DNA of 13,865 nt from Ruminococcaceae bacterium UBA1236 (GCA_002309055.1 DBWO01000003.1:1-13865), one strand, 5' to 3'. Numbered from the stretch's first letter, positions 1 through 7,140 are shown. Numbers and translations: made by a program. Notes: generated by a model from the letters alone, not told the origin.

Positions 1-293
1 TTATACGGGGCCCCCGAAAAGTCCAAGAGACTTTTTGGGGAGAGGAGGAGCAGCGGAGTGAATGAGAGTCCGTGCAAACACAGGATTTCAGGGCGCGGAC
101 GCGAGTGATACGGAGCTTGTGACGACGAAGCGAACGACCGCGCCGGGGACCGGCGTGGGGCGAAGCGTAACGCCGCTGCCGGTGGCAGATGAAGGCGTTA
201 CGCTGAGGTGAAGAAACAAGTAGTATCACGAAGCGAAACAGCGAGTGAGACGACTGTGTTTCTGAGGGGGAGAGTCTCCCCTTCTCCGCCAAA
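1..293. repeat. Gene-free, nested palindromic GC-rich element
   Basis: No credible gene lies here. The stretch is full of paired inverted segments. CCCCCGAAAAGTC (11-23) faces GACTTTTTGGGG (29-40). AAACACAG (76-83) faces CTGTGTTT (254-261). GTGATAC (105-111) faces GTATCAC (223-229). AGCGTAACGCC (164-174) faces GGCGTTACGCT (194-204), enclosing CTGCC-GGT-GGCAG (176-188). GGGGAGA-G-TCTCCCC closes the right side (about 267-281). The three central pairs are nested, so the unit could fold into one long branched hairpin on either strand. Short motifs such as GCGAGTGA (101, 241) also recur directly. It resembles a dispersed intergenic repeat or non-autonomous element. Its left limit may lie outside the window, and no transposase, terminal repeat or target duplication is visible. 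Confidence 0.5.
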
Positions 294-296
294 AGT

Positions 297-325
297 AAAA
301 GGCACCCCAAGAGAGGTGCCTTTTT
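297..325 (+). terminator. Intrinsic terminator, possibly two-way
   Basis: A perfect 6-bp stem, GGCACC (301-306) and GGTGCC (315-320), has an 8-base loop and is followed by TTTTT and a further T-rich run to about 331. AAAA immediately before the stem gives a T-run on the other strand, so it could also stop minus-strand transcription. It separates the palindromic element from the promoter at 367. Confidence 0.75.
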
Positions 326-366
326 GCTTTTTTACGTTCTATTCCGATGAAAGTTTGTTATTTATG

Positions 367-395
367 TTGATTTTTTCCTTATGAATGTGTAAAAT
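367..395 (+). promoter_or_regulatory. Sigma-A-type promoter for the lipoprotein gene
   Basis: TTGATT (367-372) and TAAAAT (390-395) are separated by 17 bases, close to the housekeeping consensus. Transcription would begin near 402, downstream of the ATG at 385. This supports the internal ATG at 430 as the true start of the next gene. Confidence 0.6.
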
Positions 396-429
396 GAATA
401 TAAACAAAATTGAAAGGGGACTCCTTCAG

Positions 430-750
430 ATGAAAAAAGCAATTAAAGTTATCGCGGTAATTATGGTAATCGCAACTGTGGCCTGCATTTTTGCCGGCTG
501 CGGCAACACTCTCAAAGGCACATATAAATCCACCGGTGCCGTAGGCGGAACACTCACCTTTGACAAAGATAACAAAGTTACGGGCGAGGCTTTCGGCGTT
601 TCAATCGGCGGCACTTATGAGATTAAAGACGGCAGTATCATTTTCTCCAGCTCAACCACTTTCCTCGGAATAGGCGGAACCATCACAAAATCCTTTGAAA
701 AGAAGGGCAGCTCCATTTACATCGACGGTACGGAGTTTGTAAAACAGTAA
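430..750 (+). CDS. Small putative lipoprotein, function unknown
   Basis: The protein has 106 residues. I start it at ATG 430, not at the in-frame ATG at 385, because AGGGGA lies about 10 bases upstream, the promoter places the transcript start near 402, and this start gives a clean export signal. Lys2-Lys3 precede a hydrophobic stretch (residues 5-22) ending in FAGC, with Cys24 as the likely lipidated residue; the -3 position is Phe, slightly off the usual Leu. The mature part is Gly/Ser/Thr-rich, contains two GGT segments (GGTLTF and GGTYEIK) and ends in a likely small beta-rich fold with Lys-rich turns. It resembles short surface beta-proteins seen in Clostridia, but I recognise no named family. 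The next gene starts 15 bases downstream, so the two are probably co-transcribed. Export is well supported; function is not. Confidence 0.75.
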   Translation: MKKAIKVIAVIMVIATVACIFAGCGNTLKGTYKSTGAVGGTLTFDKDNKVTGEAFGVSIGGTYEIKDGSIIFSSSTTFLGIGGTITKSFEKKGSSIYIDGTEFVKQ

Positions 751-765
751 CGGCAGGGGAATAAT

Positions 766-1719
766 ATGTCAGCAGACAAAACATTAAAAAAGATGCAGGC
801 CGCGCTCGGCGCGGTCGGCATCCCTTCTCCGTCCGAAAAAGACCCGATCATACTTGACGGGAGCGCAGAGCTGAATATTATTGCATGGGGCGATCCGCAG
901 GTTTCCTTCGTTTCGCCCCTTCGTTCGTCCCGCCTTTCCGGCGCCTGCCGCGACCTTGCGAATATGAAGGGCAAAGCGGATGTGCTCATGCTCCTGGGAG
1001 ATATATGCGAGTTCGGCAAAAACGCGGAACTTCGTATGGCGGCCGGGATTATCGGAGGAGTAAGCGATAAATTTGAAAATTTTCTTGCCGTTTCAGGCAA
1101 TCACGATATAAGGGTAAGGCATTACAAATCGCAGCTCAGGCGGTTTAACGGTTTTATAAAGAGCATCGACGGAGGAATAGCGGGCTCTGATGAGCATTAT
1201 TATTTCTCAACCGAGATAAACTCATATAAATTCATTATGATGGGCTCGGATTCCCCGGCGTTTGAGAGCTCTCACATCAGCGACGAGCAGATTGAGTGGC
1301 TCGACAGGGAGATTGCCTCATGCGGCGGCAAGCCCGTGTTTGTGCTCAACCATCAGACCTTAAAGCGCACAAACGGCCTGCCCGTTACCTGGCTCGGCAA
1401 GGGCAGCTGGCGCGGCTCTGTGGGAGAAAGTTCCGACAAAATCAAGGCTGTTTTTGAAAAGTATAAGAATATCATTTTCATCACCGGTCATCTGCACTAC
1501 GGAGTGAGCAAGTATAATTTTGAAGACTACGGCTCGTATAAAGCCCTTTCCCTCCCGACGGTGGGAGTTATAAACCACGGCAGTTTTTCAAAAAACGGTC
1601 AGGGCTATATCATCTCCGTCTACAGCGACCGCATAGTCATCAGAGCAAGAGTTTTCTGTGAAGGCGAATATGTTGATAAAGACATACTGAACGCGTATGT
1701 GGAATTCAGAATTGATTAA
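766..1719 (+). CDS. Calcineurin-like metallophosphoesterase
   Basis: A 317-residue cytoplasmic protein with the ordered metal-site motifs of the calcineurin-like phosphoesterase superfamily: GDPQ (42-45), GD (78-79, in LLGDICE), GNHD (111-114), NH (195-196) and GHLH (241-244). These residues normally bind a two-metal centre that hydrolyses phosphomono- or phosphodiesters. The first motif is D-x-Q instead of the more common D-x-H, as in some eukaryotic and bacterial subfamilies, so one metal ligand may differ. There is no signal peptide or membrane segment. The start is supported by CAGGGGAA just before ATG 766. It follows the lipoprotein gene by 15 bases and probably shares its promoter. Substrate cannot be told from the sequence. 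Family assignment is firm. Confidence 0.88.
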   Translation: MSADKTLKKMQAALGAVGIPSPSEKDPIILDGSAELNIIAWGDPQVSFVSPLRSSRLSGACRDLANMKGKADVLMLLGDICEFGKNAELRMAAGIIGGVSDKFENFLAVSGNHDIRVRHYKSQLRRFNGFIKSIDGGIAGSDEHYYFSTEINSYKFIMMGSDSPAFESSHISDEQIEWLDREIASCGGKPVFVLNHQTLKRTNGLPVTWLGKGSWRGSVGESSDKIKAVFEKYKNIIFITGHLHYGVSKYNFEDYGSYKALSLPTVGVINHGSFSKNGQGYIISVYSDRIVIRARVFCEGEYVDKDILNAYVEFRID

Positions 1720-1749
1720 ATAATGCCCTGCTCAGCGGGGCGTTATTAT
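1719..1749 (+). terminator. Weak hairpin after the phosphoesterase gene
   Basis: AATAATGCCC (1719-1728) can pair with GGGGCGTTATT (1737-1747), with one G-T pair. The following tract, ATTTG, is short and interrupted, so this is at best a partial terminator. It overlaps the stop codon of the phosphoesterase gene and ends only a few bases before the ribosome-binding site of the next gene. Confidence 0.35.
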
Positions 1750-1766
1750 TTGAAGGAGTGGCTGTT

Positions 1767-2840
1767 ATGGAAATAATCAAACGCGGAATTGTATCAAGAA
1801 TAACAGACGGCTTTTTCTCCTACCACGCGTGGCCGTCGGCGTGCACCGATGAAAACGGCGTGATATATGTTGTCTGCTCGGGCATGCGAATGGGCCACAT
1901 GTGCCCCTTCGGCAAAATCGTGATGTATAAAAGCCGCGACATGGGCGAAAGCTTTTCACTGCCGACGGTTATTGACGACCATTTTCTCGATGACCGCGAC
2001 CCCGGCATACTTTACCTCGGCGGCGGTAAAATGATTGTCACAAGGTGCTCCCATCCGGCGCACGCTTATGAAAACGATTATGCGGACTGGATACATTCCG
2101 ACAGCGGCGACGCGGGCACAGGGCTTCTCGCGCACTTTAAACTGATTCCCGAAAACGAGAGAAAAGGCGGCTGTTTTTACCGCATTCTCAGCGATTACGG
2201 CGAAAAAGCGCAGGAAGAAAAGCGGATTGCCGTGCACTGCCCCCACGGCCCGATTATGCTTAAAAACGGCAGCATTCTTTATTTCGGCAAAGAGGTGTTT
2301 ACCGGCGACCCCGCCCGCGAAGGGCGCTTTTCGGCTTATGTCAGCACCGACGGCGGAAAAAGCTTTGAAAAGGCCGGCGAGTGCGAAATCCCCGAAGAAC
2401 TCGGCTCCGGCCGGCTCTTTGAAGTGCACAGCGCGGAGCTTGAAGACGGCAGGATAATGGCGCTTTTCCGCACACATCTGACCGAAGACGACAACTATTT
2501 CACAATGACAAAATCCTTTTCGCCGGACGGTGGCAAAACCTGGAGCCCGCTCGAAGAAACGGGCATCTGCGGCTCGCCCCCTCACCTTTGCAAAACCTCG
2601 CGCGGCATAATCGTCCTCACCTACGGCAGACGCGCCGAGCCTTACGGCATAAGGGGCCGGCTCATTGACGGAAACGGAAATATATCGGATGAGGAATTCA
2701 TCCTCGCCGGCTGTGACGATGAGGACATCGGCTACCCCGCGACCGTCGAGCTGCCGGACGGCACGCTCTTCACCGTATATTACGCGCGCTGCTGCGGCGA
2801 CAGCACCGCCTCGCTGATGTATGTAAAGTGGAAAATATAA
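1767..2840 (+). CDS. Asp-box (sialidase-like) beta-propeller protein
   Basis: 357 residues from ATG 1767. AAGGAG (1753-1758) sits 8 bases upstream; an in-frame GTG at 1758 overlaps that site and is unlikely to be used. Three Asp-box motifs of the S-x-D-x-G-x-[ST]-[FW] type are visible: SRDMGESF (56-63), STDGGKSF (193-200) and SPDGGKTW (252-259). A late DIGYPATVELPDGT segment (320-333) is typical of bacterial exo-alpha-sialidase-like proteins. This points to a six-bladed propeller of the BNR/sialidase superfamily. There is no signal peptide, so it would act in the cytoplasm on imported sugars or another substrate. Catalytic Arg triads cannot be assigned by eye, and true sialidase activity is unproven. 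The N-terminal half is Cys/Met/His-rich (for example SGMRMGHMCPFGK, residues 38-50), which is unusual for an extracellular enzyme. Confidence 0.75.
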   Translation: MEIIKRGIVSRITDGFFSYHAWPSACTDENGVIYVVCSGMRMGHMCPFGKIVMYKSRDMGESFSLPTVIDDHFLDDRDPGILYLGGGKMIVTRCSHPAHAYENDYADWIHSDSGDAGTGLLAHFKLIPENERKGGCFYRILSDYGEKAQEEKRIAVHCPHGPIMLKNGSILYFGKEVFTGDPAREGRFSAYVSTDGGKSFEKAGECEIPEELGSGRLFEVHSAELEDGRIMALFRTHLTEDDNYFTMTKSFSPDGGKTWSPLEETGICGSPPHLCKTSRGIIVLTYGRRAEPYGIRGRLIDGNGNISDEEFILAGCDDEDIGYPATVELPDGTLFTVYYARCCGDSTASLMYVKWKI

Positions 2841-2893
2841 GTTGTTATAAACAGCGGCATAACTGCTGCAGCGATAATTAAGATTATTACTGA

Positions 2894-3076
2894 AAGAAGG
2901 TTTATTCTTGGGTAAATCTGAATGCCCTCGGCCGGCAGGGCTGGAAACTTGTTTGCGCGTATTCCAAGGAAATCGGCCGCAACAGTTCATCCGCAGGAGT
3001 TTTCGGCATTTCATCGGGCACGAATGCGACAATTGATCAGAATGTTCTGATTCTTGAAAGATTTGTAAAAATCTAA
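2894..3076 (+). pseudogene. Decayed C-terminal fragment, NALGxQGWKLV type
   Basis: An open stretch of about 60 codons ending at TAA 3074-3076 has no start codon and is closed upstream by TGA at 2891. It contains NLNALGRQGWKLV early on and ends LILERFVKI. That resembles the conserved L-N-x-L-G-x-x-G-W-x-L-V core and basic C-terminus of small DUF4177-like proteins. Immediately upstream, in a different frame (2841-2915), a short hydrophobic run can be read without any start. I take the whole as a gene remnant after frameshift or deletion. It accounts for most of the 310-base gap between the propeller gene and the next gene. Family resemblance is from the motif only. Confidence 0.4.
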
Positions 3077-3090
3077 AAAACGGGACCGCC

Positions 3091-3121
3091 TTGAGTGTCA
3101 TTCAATCAATAATTGTATAAA
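3091..3121 (+). promoter_or_regulatory. Possible promoter for the small uncharacterised gene
   Basis: TTGAGT (3091-3096) and TATAAA (3116-3121) are separated by 19 bases, longer than ideal. They lie 30 bases before the start of the gene at 3151, where a promoter would be expected because the remnant upstream is probably not expressed. Confidence 0.3.
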
Positions 3122-3150
3122 AACAGTATGAACCGAAAACGGAGAAAAAT

Positions 3151-3561
3151 ATGACGGAAGGCAGCAAAAACAAAGCAGTCACAGCCAGCCGTGGGGATTG
3201 GAAAACTAAACCTATGCCGCAGCAGCACGAAACATTTGTGCTGAACAGGGCATTCAGCGCTGAAGAAATGGACGCGCTCCGCCGCGGTAATATACCTCGG
3301 GAGATGGAGGATAAGTGGTTTTGGTATATGGAGGATTCTGTTCTGTGGGCGCACCGCAGCTGGACGGGGCACTGCATTTACCGGATTGATTTTAAAGAGG
3401 ATAACAATCATATCGTGACGGTAAACCGCGACCCGGAGCAGTACAGGTGCACCGACCTAAACAAGGACCTTGAAGCTCTGAACAAACTTCTGGATTGGTG
3501 GACCCGTACCCCGTATGATTACTATAACGAGTGGCTTTCGGAAACAATGGACGCATTGTGA
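3151..3561 (+). CDS. Uncharacterised small acidic/aromatic protein
   Basis: 136 residues from ATG 3151, with GGAG about 7 bases upstream. No signal peptide or membrane segment is seen, so it is probably cytoplasmic. A central block is rich in Trp, Tyr, His and acidic residues: PREMEDKWFWYMED (about 50-63), then WAHRSWTGHCIYRIDF (about 66-81). Such dense aromatic and charged conservation usually marks a ligand-binding or catalytic fold. I know this block from short proteins and C-terminal extensions in Bacillota, but not a proven function. The C-terminal part (about 104-136) looks helical, with two adjacent Trp in LLDWWTRTP. The gene stands alone between a remnant and a convergent terminator. 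Coding status is well supported; role unknown. Confidence 0.75.
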   Translation: MTEGSKNKAVTASRGDWKTKPMPQQHETFVLNRAFSAEEMDALRRGNIPREMEDKWFWYMEDSVLWAHRSWTGHCIYRIDFKEDNNHIVTVNRDPEQYRCTDLNKDLEALNKLLDWWTRTPYDYYNEWLSETMDAL

Positions 3562-3671
3562 AAATAATAATGCGTTTACGCCGGATTCATAACCGCCGTT
3601 AAACCGTGACTAACTGTTACCGCAAAGCAGTGGGGGTTTTGACTTAACTGCGGAAAACAACGGAATAGCAA

Positions 3672-3714
3672 AAGCCCGGAGTATGAGAATTTTCCATAAC
3701 TCCGGGTTTGTTTT
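3672..3714. terminator. Two-way intrinsic terminator between convergent genes
   Basis: CCCGGAGT (3675-3682) pairs perfectly with ACTCCGGG (3699-3706), extended by ATG/CAT across a one-base bulge. On the plus strand TTTGTTTT follows; on the minus strand the stem is followed by CTTTTGC. It therefore can end both the plus-strand gene at 3151-3561 and the minus-strand pair ending at 3764. Confidence 0.75.
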
Positions 3715-3763
3715 ATGCCTGTCAAATGTGTGCCCCTATTCTGTTGAAGCCGTTAAAACCTGT

Positions 3764-4501
3764 TTATTCTTTAATCGTCCTGTTATAGATTGCTGCAAGC
3801 ACTCCTGCAATAAGCACAAACACTCCGATTCCGAGAATCAGCATCGGGAGCATAAGCAGGTAGGCCGCGGGGAGAGTCATCTCACGGTTTTTGCAGAAAA
3901 TATCCCAGAAGAATTCAGGCCGGTAGAACGGATAAGGGTAAAACTGCGGGTCGGAAACGGCTCCGCGCGCTATTGAAAACAGCGAATAGACGAGCGGATA
4001 AATGCCGATCAGCGGCAGTTTTTTCGCCTGTATTCTCTCGCTTTTCGGCAGAGCGAAAAACAGGATGAGCACAAGCGGAGGCATAATCATATGGTGAACA
4101 ATCTGCACAACGCTCAGAAGGACAGGGTGAAACTCGTTCCAGTAGAGCGGGGGAGTCATCCCCATCGGTATTCCGCCGCAATATACGGCACCGGTTACGA
4201 GTATATATGTTGTTACGCTCAGGCGCACCATCGGGTTCATCACAATCCTCTGCGCTCTGTTTTTGCCGAGAAAGGCAAGGCCCAGGCATATGAGATAAAA
4301 GCACACATAAAGATTTGACTGCACCGTGAAAAACGAGAAGAAGTTGAACCTGCCGTAATCTATCGGGTAATACTTCGGGTCATATTCAAATCTGTAAAAG
4401 CAGACTCGCATCACAATCAGCGCCGCGGCGAAAATGCCGAGCGCGAGAAAGAGGACGGCGAGTGCTTTGCTTTTGCGGAGTGTTCCGGGTTTTTTATCCA
4501 T
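3764..4501 (-). CDS. Pr6Pr family (FAR-17a/AIG1-like) membrane protein
   Basis: 245 residues. The frame stays open upstream to 4603, but that part lies inside the dehydrogenase gene; ATG at 4501 with AAAGGTG about 5 bases before it is the better start. Six membrane segments are predicted by eye at about 11-32, 54-78, 92-112, 126-150, 160-180 and 210-238. Family-like landmarks are FSFFTVQSN (55-63) at the start of segment 2, an HH pair in segment 4 (136-137) and the loop FYPYPFYRPEF (187-197). These fit the Pr6Pr/FAR-17a-like integral membrane family, whose bacterial role is largely unknown; eukaryotic relatives include serine hydrolases of hydroxy-fatty-acid esters. It lies 11 bases after the alcohol dehydrogenase stop, so the two are co-transcribed. 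Confidence 0.75.
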   Translation of the reverse strand: MDKKPGTLRKSKALAVLFLALGIFAAALIVMRVCFYRFEYDPKYYPIDYGRFNFFSFFTVQSNLYVCFYLICLGLAFLGKNRAQRIVMNPMVRLSVTTYILVTGAVYCGGIPMGMTPPLYWNEFHPVLLSVVQIVHHMIMPPLVLILFFALPKSERIQAKKLPLIGIYPLVYSLFSIARGAVSDPQFYPYPFYRPEFFWDIFCKNREMTLPAAYLLMLPMLILGIGVFVLIAGVLAAIYNRTIKE

Positions 4502-4512
4502 TTTTTCACCTT

Positions 4513-5619
4513 TTAACCTATTGTCGCGAGAATGTCGCGCGCTTCTTCTCTTGTGAGAGAGCCGGGGGAGGCGAGGAAGTTGCGGGGGATGGTTTCGGAC
4601 CATCTCATTGAGTATTTCTCCGCTTCGTTCGGGCTTATGCTTATGCCTTTAAGGTCGGTAAGAGAGGCGATGGTTTCCTTTACGCTCTCTTTATCCGCAG
4701 TCATTTCAAAGAACATCGCCGCCTTTTCGGGAGCAAAGCGCTCGCACCTGTCAATGAAAGGCGCGAAGAAAGCCGCGCAGGCGGTGCCGTGAGACACGCC
4801 GAAGTTTTCCGTGAGCACATAGCCGAGCGGATGGGGGAAGCAGGTGCCGCAGGTATTGATAACAAGCCCCGCGTAAATCGAGCCGTAATAGAGCGGCGCG
4901 CGAAGGTCATCGCTCACGCTGTTTGTTTCCGCGAGAGCGCAAAGGCATTTATAGAGAGCGGGTATGCATTCCTTCGCAAAAAGCATAACCGGGCCGTCGC
5001 ATTTTGCCGTGAAAAAGCCTTCCGTCGCGTGAGCGAATGCGTCGAGCGCGGTGGAAACCGTCTGATTGAAAGGTACGGAGCGGGTATATTTCGGGTCGCA
5101 GAAAGAGACTTTCGCGTAGCAGTCTGGCCCCGATATGCTCTTTTTGATGCCCGTTTCATCGTTTGTGAGCACGGCTACTGCCGTGACCTCGCTGCCCGTG
5201 CCCGCTGTTGTGCCGACAAGAGCGACGGGGAGGGGAGGGTTGTCATAAACGCGCTTGTATATATCAAGCGGCGCGAGAGACGGGTTTGAGGCGTAAATCG
5301 CAATTGCTTTTGACGAGTCGAGAGGCGAGCCGCCGCCTATGCCGATGATGAAATCGGCGCCTGTTTCCCTGGCTTTTTCGCCCGCTCTGTGGCAGGAGGA
5401 AACGAGAGGATTGGACTGTATTTCATTAAACACCGCGTATCCGATTCCCTCTTTTTCGAGCGCGGCCTCAACATCCGCGAGTGCGCCCGAGGATTCGGCG
5501 CCCTTTCTGCCCGTTACGATAAGGGCCTTTCTGCCGAGTGAAGCGAAAACCGCGGAGTTATCCGCGACGGCGTTTTCACCGTAAATACAGCGGGCCGGCA
5601 TATACACATTGTATGACAT
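4513..5619 (-). CDS. Iron-containing alcohol dehydrogenase
   Basis: 368 residues, the normal length for the group III (Fe-dependent) alcohol dehydrogenase family, which interconverts alcohols and aldehydes or ketones with NAD(P)H in the cytoplasm. The nucleotide-binding loop GGGSPLDSSKA (95-105) and the TTAGTGSE motif (137-144) are intact. The metal ligands are D193 and H197 (LDAFAHATEG), H263 (FPHPLGY) and H277 (GVSHGTA). AAAGGAGTG lies 5 bases before ATG 5619 on the minus strand. A near-consensus promoter faces it from 5650-5677. It is the first gene of a two-gene unit with the Pr6Pr membrane protein. A role in disposing of fermentation reductant is likely, but the substrate is not readable from the sequence. 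Confidence 0.93.
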   Translation of the reverse strand: MSYNVYMPARCIYGENAVADNSAVFASLGRKALIVTGRKGAESSGALADVEAALEKEGIGYAVFNEIQSNPLVSSCHRAGEKARETGADFIIGIGGGSPLDSSKAIAIYASNPSLAPLDIYKRVYDNPPLPVALVGTTAGTGSEVTAVAVLTNDETGIKKSISGPDCYAKVSFCDPKYTRSVPFNQTVSTALDAFAHATEGFFTAKCDGPVMLFAKECIPALYKCLCALAETNSVSDDLRAPLYYGSIYAGLVINTCGTCFPHPLGYVLTENFGVSHGTACAAFFAPFIDRCERFAPEKAAMFFEMTADKESVKETIASLTDLKGISISPNEAEKYSMRWSETIPRNFLASPGSLTREEARDILATIG

Positions 5620-5649
5620 ATAAGCACTCCTTTACTGCGTTCTGTTTTC

Positions 5650-5677
5650 ATTATAAAACTATTTTGCAAAAAATCAA
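5650..5677 (-). promoter_or_regulatory. Promoter for the alcohol dehydrogenase unit
   Basis: Read on the minus strand, TTGATT (5677-5672) and TATAAT (5655-5650) are separated by 16 bases. The -10 is perfect. The start would fall about 20-25 bases before ATG 5619. Confidence 0.65.
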
Positions 5678-5696
5678 TATTCGGCTCATTTTTTTG

Positions 5697-5725
5697 TTGA
5701 TTACAGCGCGAATTTGATGTATTAT
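5697..5725 (+). promoter_or_regulatory. Promoter for the apbE-rnf operon
   Basis: TTGATT (5697-5702) and TATTAT (5720-5725) are spaced by 17 bases, within AT-rich DNA. The -35 elements of this and the opposite-facing dehydrogenase promoter lie only about 20 bases apart, so one regulator bound between them could affect both units. No operator palindrome is obvious. Confidence 0.55.
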
Positions 5726-5754
5726 AACTATATATATGTTAAAATGAGGTTATT

Positions 5755-6768
5755 ATGGGAATAAATGCGCCCCGTTCAAAAAAATTGCTTATCGCTCTGC
5801 TTGTTGCCGTGCTTGCCGCGGCAGGCATATTCTTAATTCTCACACAGAAAGAATACTCTCTCGATTTCATGGCGATGGACACATACGACAGCGTTAAGGT
5901 AAGCGGCCTTGAGGCAAAAGCCGCCGCGGAAAAGGCGCGTGAGATAACCGAAAACCTCGATGTTAACGTGCTCTCCCGCCACAGCGAAAAAAGCCTCATT
6001 TACGCTCTTAACCGTGACGGAAAAGCGAAAATCCCCACGGAATACAGTCAGTATTTCAACACGATGACAGGCGCGTTTTATGAGAGCGGCGGAGCCTTTG
6101 ACTTCACGCTCGGCAAAATCAGCGATCTCTGGGGCATAGGCACCGATAACGAAAGAGTGCCGGAGGAAGATGAAATAAAAGCCGCCCTTGATAAAGCGGG
6201 CGCGGACAAAGCCGTGTTTGACGGCGGCACGTTCACCGTGCCCGAAGGGCTGTCGGTCGATATGGGCGCCGCCGGCAAGGGCATAGCTCTTGACGAAATA
6301 AGAAAGGCATACGGCTCAATGCTTGTCAGAAGGGCTGTTGTTTCACTCGGAGGCAGCATACTGCTTTACGGCAAAGGCGATTTCACCGTGGGCATACAGA
6401 CCCCCGGCGGCAGCGGATATATGGCTGTCCTTAATCTTAAGCAGTGCTGTGTTTCCACAAGCGGAAGCTACGAAAGGTATTTTGAAAAGGACGGCGTGAG
6501 ATACCACCACATCCTCGACCCCGAAACGGGTTACCCCGCCGACAGCGGCCTTGTTTCCGTGACTGTTGTGTCCGACAGCGGCACACTCTCGGATATTCTC
6601 TCAACCGCGTGCTTTGTGCTCGGGCTTGAAAACGGAAAAGCGCTCTGCGAAAAATTCGGCTGTGAGGCAGTTTTTATAGACATCGAAAACACCGTGCACG
6701 TGACAGACGGAATTAAAGATAAGCTTGAAATAACCGATGACACCTACCGCATTGAGGAAAGCAGATGA
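5755..6768 (+). CDS. apbE: FAD:protein FMN transferase (ApbE)
   Basis: 337 residues. ApbE takes FMN from FAD and links it through a phosphoester to a Thr in target proteins on the outer face of the membrane, here most likely RnfG and RnfD encoded downstream. An N-terminal basic end and hydrophobic helix (about 10-30) anchors or exports it. Family landmarks in order are MDTYDSV (41-47), FDFTLGKISDLWGIG (115-129), VDMGAAGKG (168-176), VSLGG (196-200), HHILDPETGYP (251-261) and DSGTLSDILSTA (274-285), with D280 as a likely metal ligand. It lacks a lipobox, unlike many ApbE proteins. GAGG precedes ATG 5755. It heads the operon, and its stop overlaps the next start by 4 bases. Confidence 0.95.
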   Translation: MGINAPRSKKLLIALLVAVLAAAGIFLILTQKEYSLDFMAMDTYDSVKVSGLEAKAAAEKAREITENLDVNVLSRHSEKSLIYALNRDGKAKIPTEYSQYFNTMTGAFYESGGAFDFTLGKISDLWGIGTDNERVPEEDEIKAALDKAGADKAVFDGGTFTVPEGLSVDMGAAGKGIALDEIRKAYGSMLVRRAVVSLGGSILLYGKGDFTVGIQTPGGSGYMAVLNLKQCCVSTSGSYERYFEKDGVRYHHILDPETGYPADSGLVSVTVVSDSGTLSDILSTACFVLGLENGKALCEKFGCEAVFIDIENTVHVTDGIKDKLEITDDTYRIEESR

Positions 6769-7136
6769 AGGGTAAAGTAATCAGAAAATCGGATTTTCTC
6801 ATAGTCGGCATTGCAGTAATCGCGGCGCTCTGCCTGCTGTATTTTCAGCGCGCGGGCGACGGGCACAGGATTGCGAGGGTGACGGTGAATTCCCTGCTTG
6901 TTGAGGAAATCGACCTCGACACTCAGACGGAGAAAACCGTAATAAAACCGGATACGGAATATGATGTTGTAATCGTTGCCGAAAACGGAGAGATATATTT
7001 TGAAAGCTCCTCCTGCCGCGACAAAATCTGCGTTAAGACCGGGCACCTTTCAAAGAAGGGCGACACCGCCGTGTGCCTGCCGGCGAAAACCGTTGTAAGC
7101 ATATCGGGCGGCGAGGTTGACGCGCTGACATACTGA
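6765..7136 (+). CDS. NusG-domain-II-containing membrane-anchored protein
   Basis: 123 residues. A single hydrophobic helix (about 11-27) is followed by an external domain. The C-terminal half has the hallmark of the NusG_II family: SSCRDKICVKTGHLSKKGD (82-100) and VCLPAKTVV (103-111), giving Cys84, Cys89 and Cys104. Despite the name it is not a transcription factor; proteins of this family are usually found beside ApbE, FMN-binding domains and Rnf genes, and are thought to serve extracytoplasmic flavin or electron-transfer systems. The Cys set may form a disulfide or bind a ligand, which is inference. The ATG overlaps the apbE stop (ATGA, 6765-6768), so translation is coupled. Confidence 0.88.
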   Translation: MKGKVIRKSDFLIVGIAVIAALCLLYFQRAGDGHRIARVTVNSLLVEEIDLDTQTEKTVIKPDTEYDVVIVAENGEIYFESSSCRDKICVKTGHLSKKGDTAVCLPAKTVVSISGGEVDALTY

Positions 7137-7140
7137 GAAT

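Noticed and set aside
1..300. CRISPR array or tandem repeats in the left-hand element
   Set aside because: Repeated motifs are short, irregular and mostly inverted; there is no regular repeat-spacer pattern.
2850..2875. Small CAGC/GCTG hairpin after the propeller gene as a terminator
   Set aside because: The stem is short and no T-run follows.
1956..3101. A 381-codon open frame on the minus strand opposite the propeller gene
   Set aside because: It has no ribosome-binding site or recognisable domain, has the Ala/Val/Gly-rich composition of a codon shadow, and lies opposite a gene with three intact Asp-boxes.
3683..3976. A 97-codon plus-strand frame covering the terminator and the end of the Pr6Pr gene
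   Set aside because: Begins within the hairpin and opposes a six-helix membrane protein gene; no ribosome-binding site.
4789..5289. A 166-codon plus-strand frame inside the alcohol dehydrogenase gene
   Set aside because: Arg/Ala/Glu-rich mirror of a well-conserved enzyme read on the other strand; no start signals.
5690..5745. A redox-repressor (Rex-like) operator between the divergent promoters
   Set aside because: TTGTTGATTA resembles half of such a site, but there is no matching inverted half.
5740..5745. TAAAAT as an alternative -10 for apbE
   Set aside because: Transcription would start almost at the ATG, leaving the ribosome-binding site out of the transcript.
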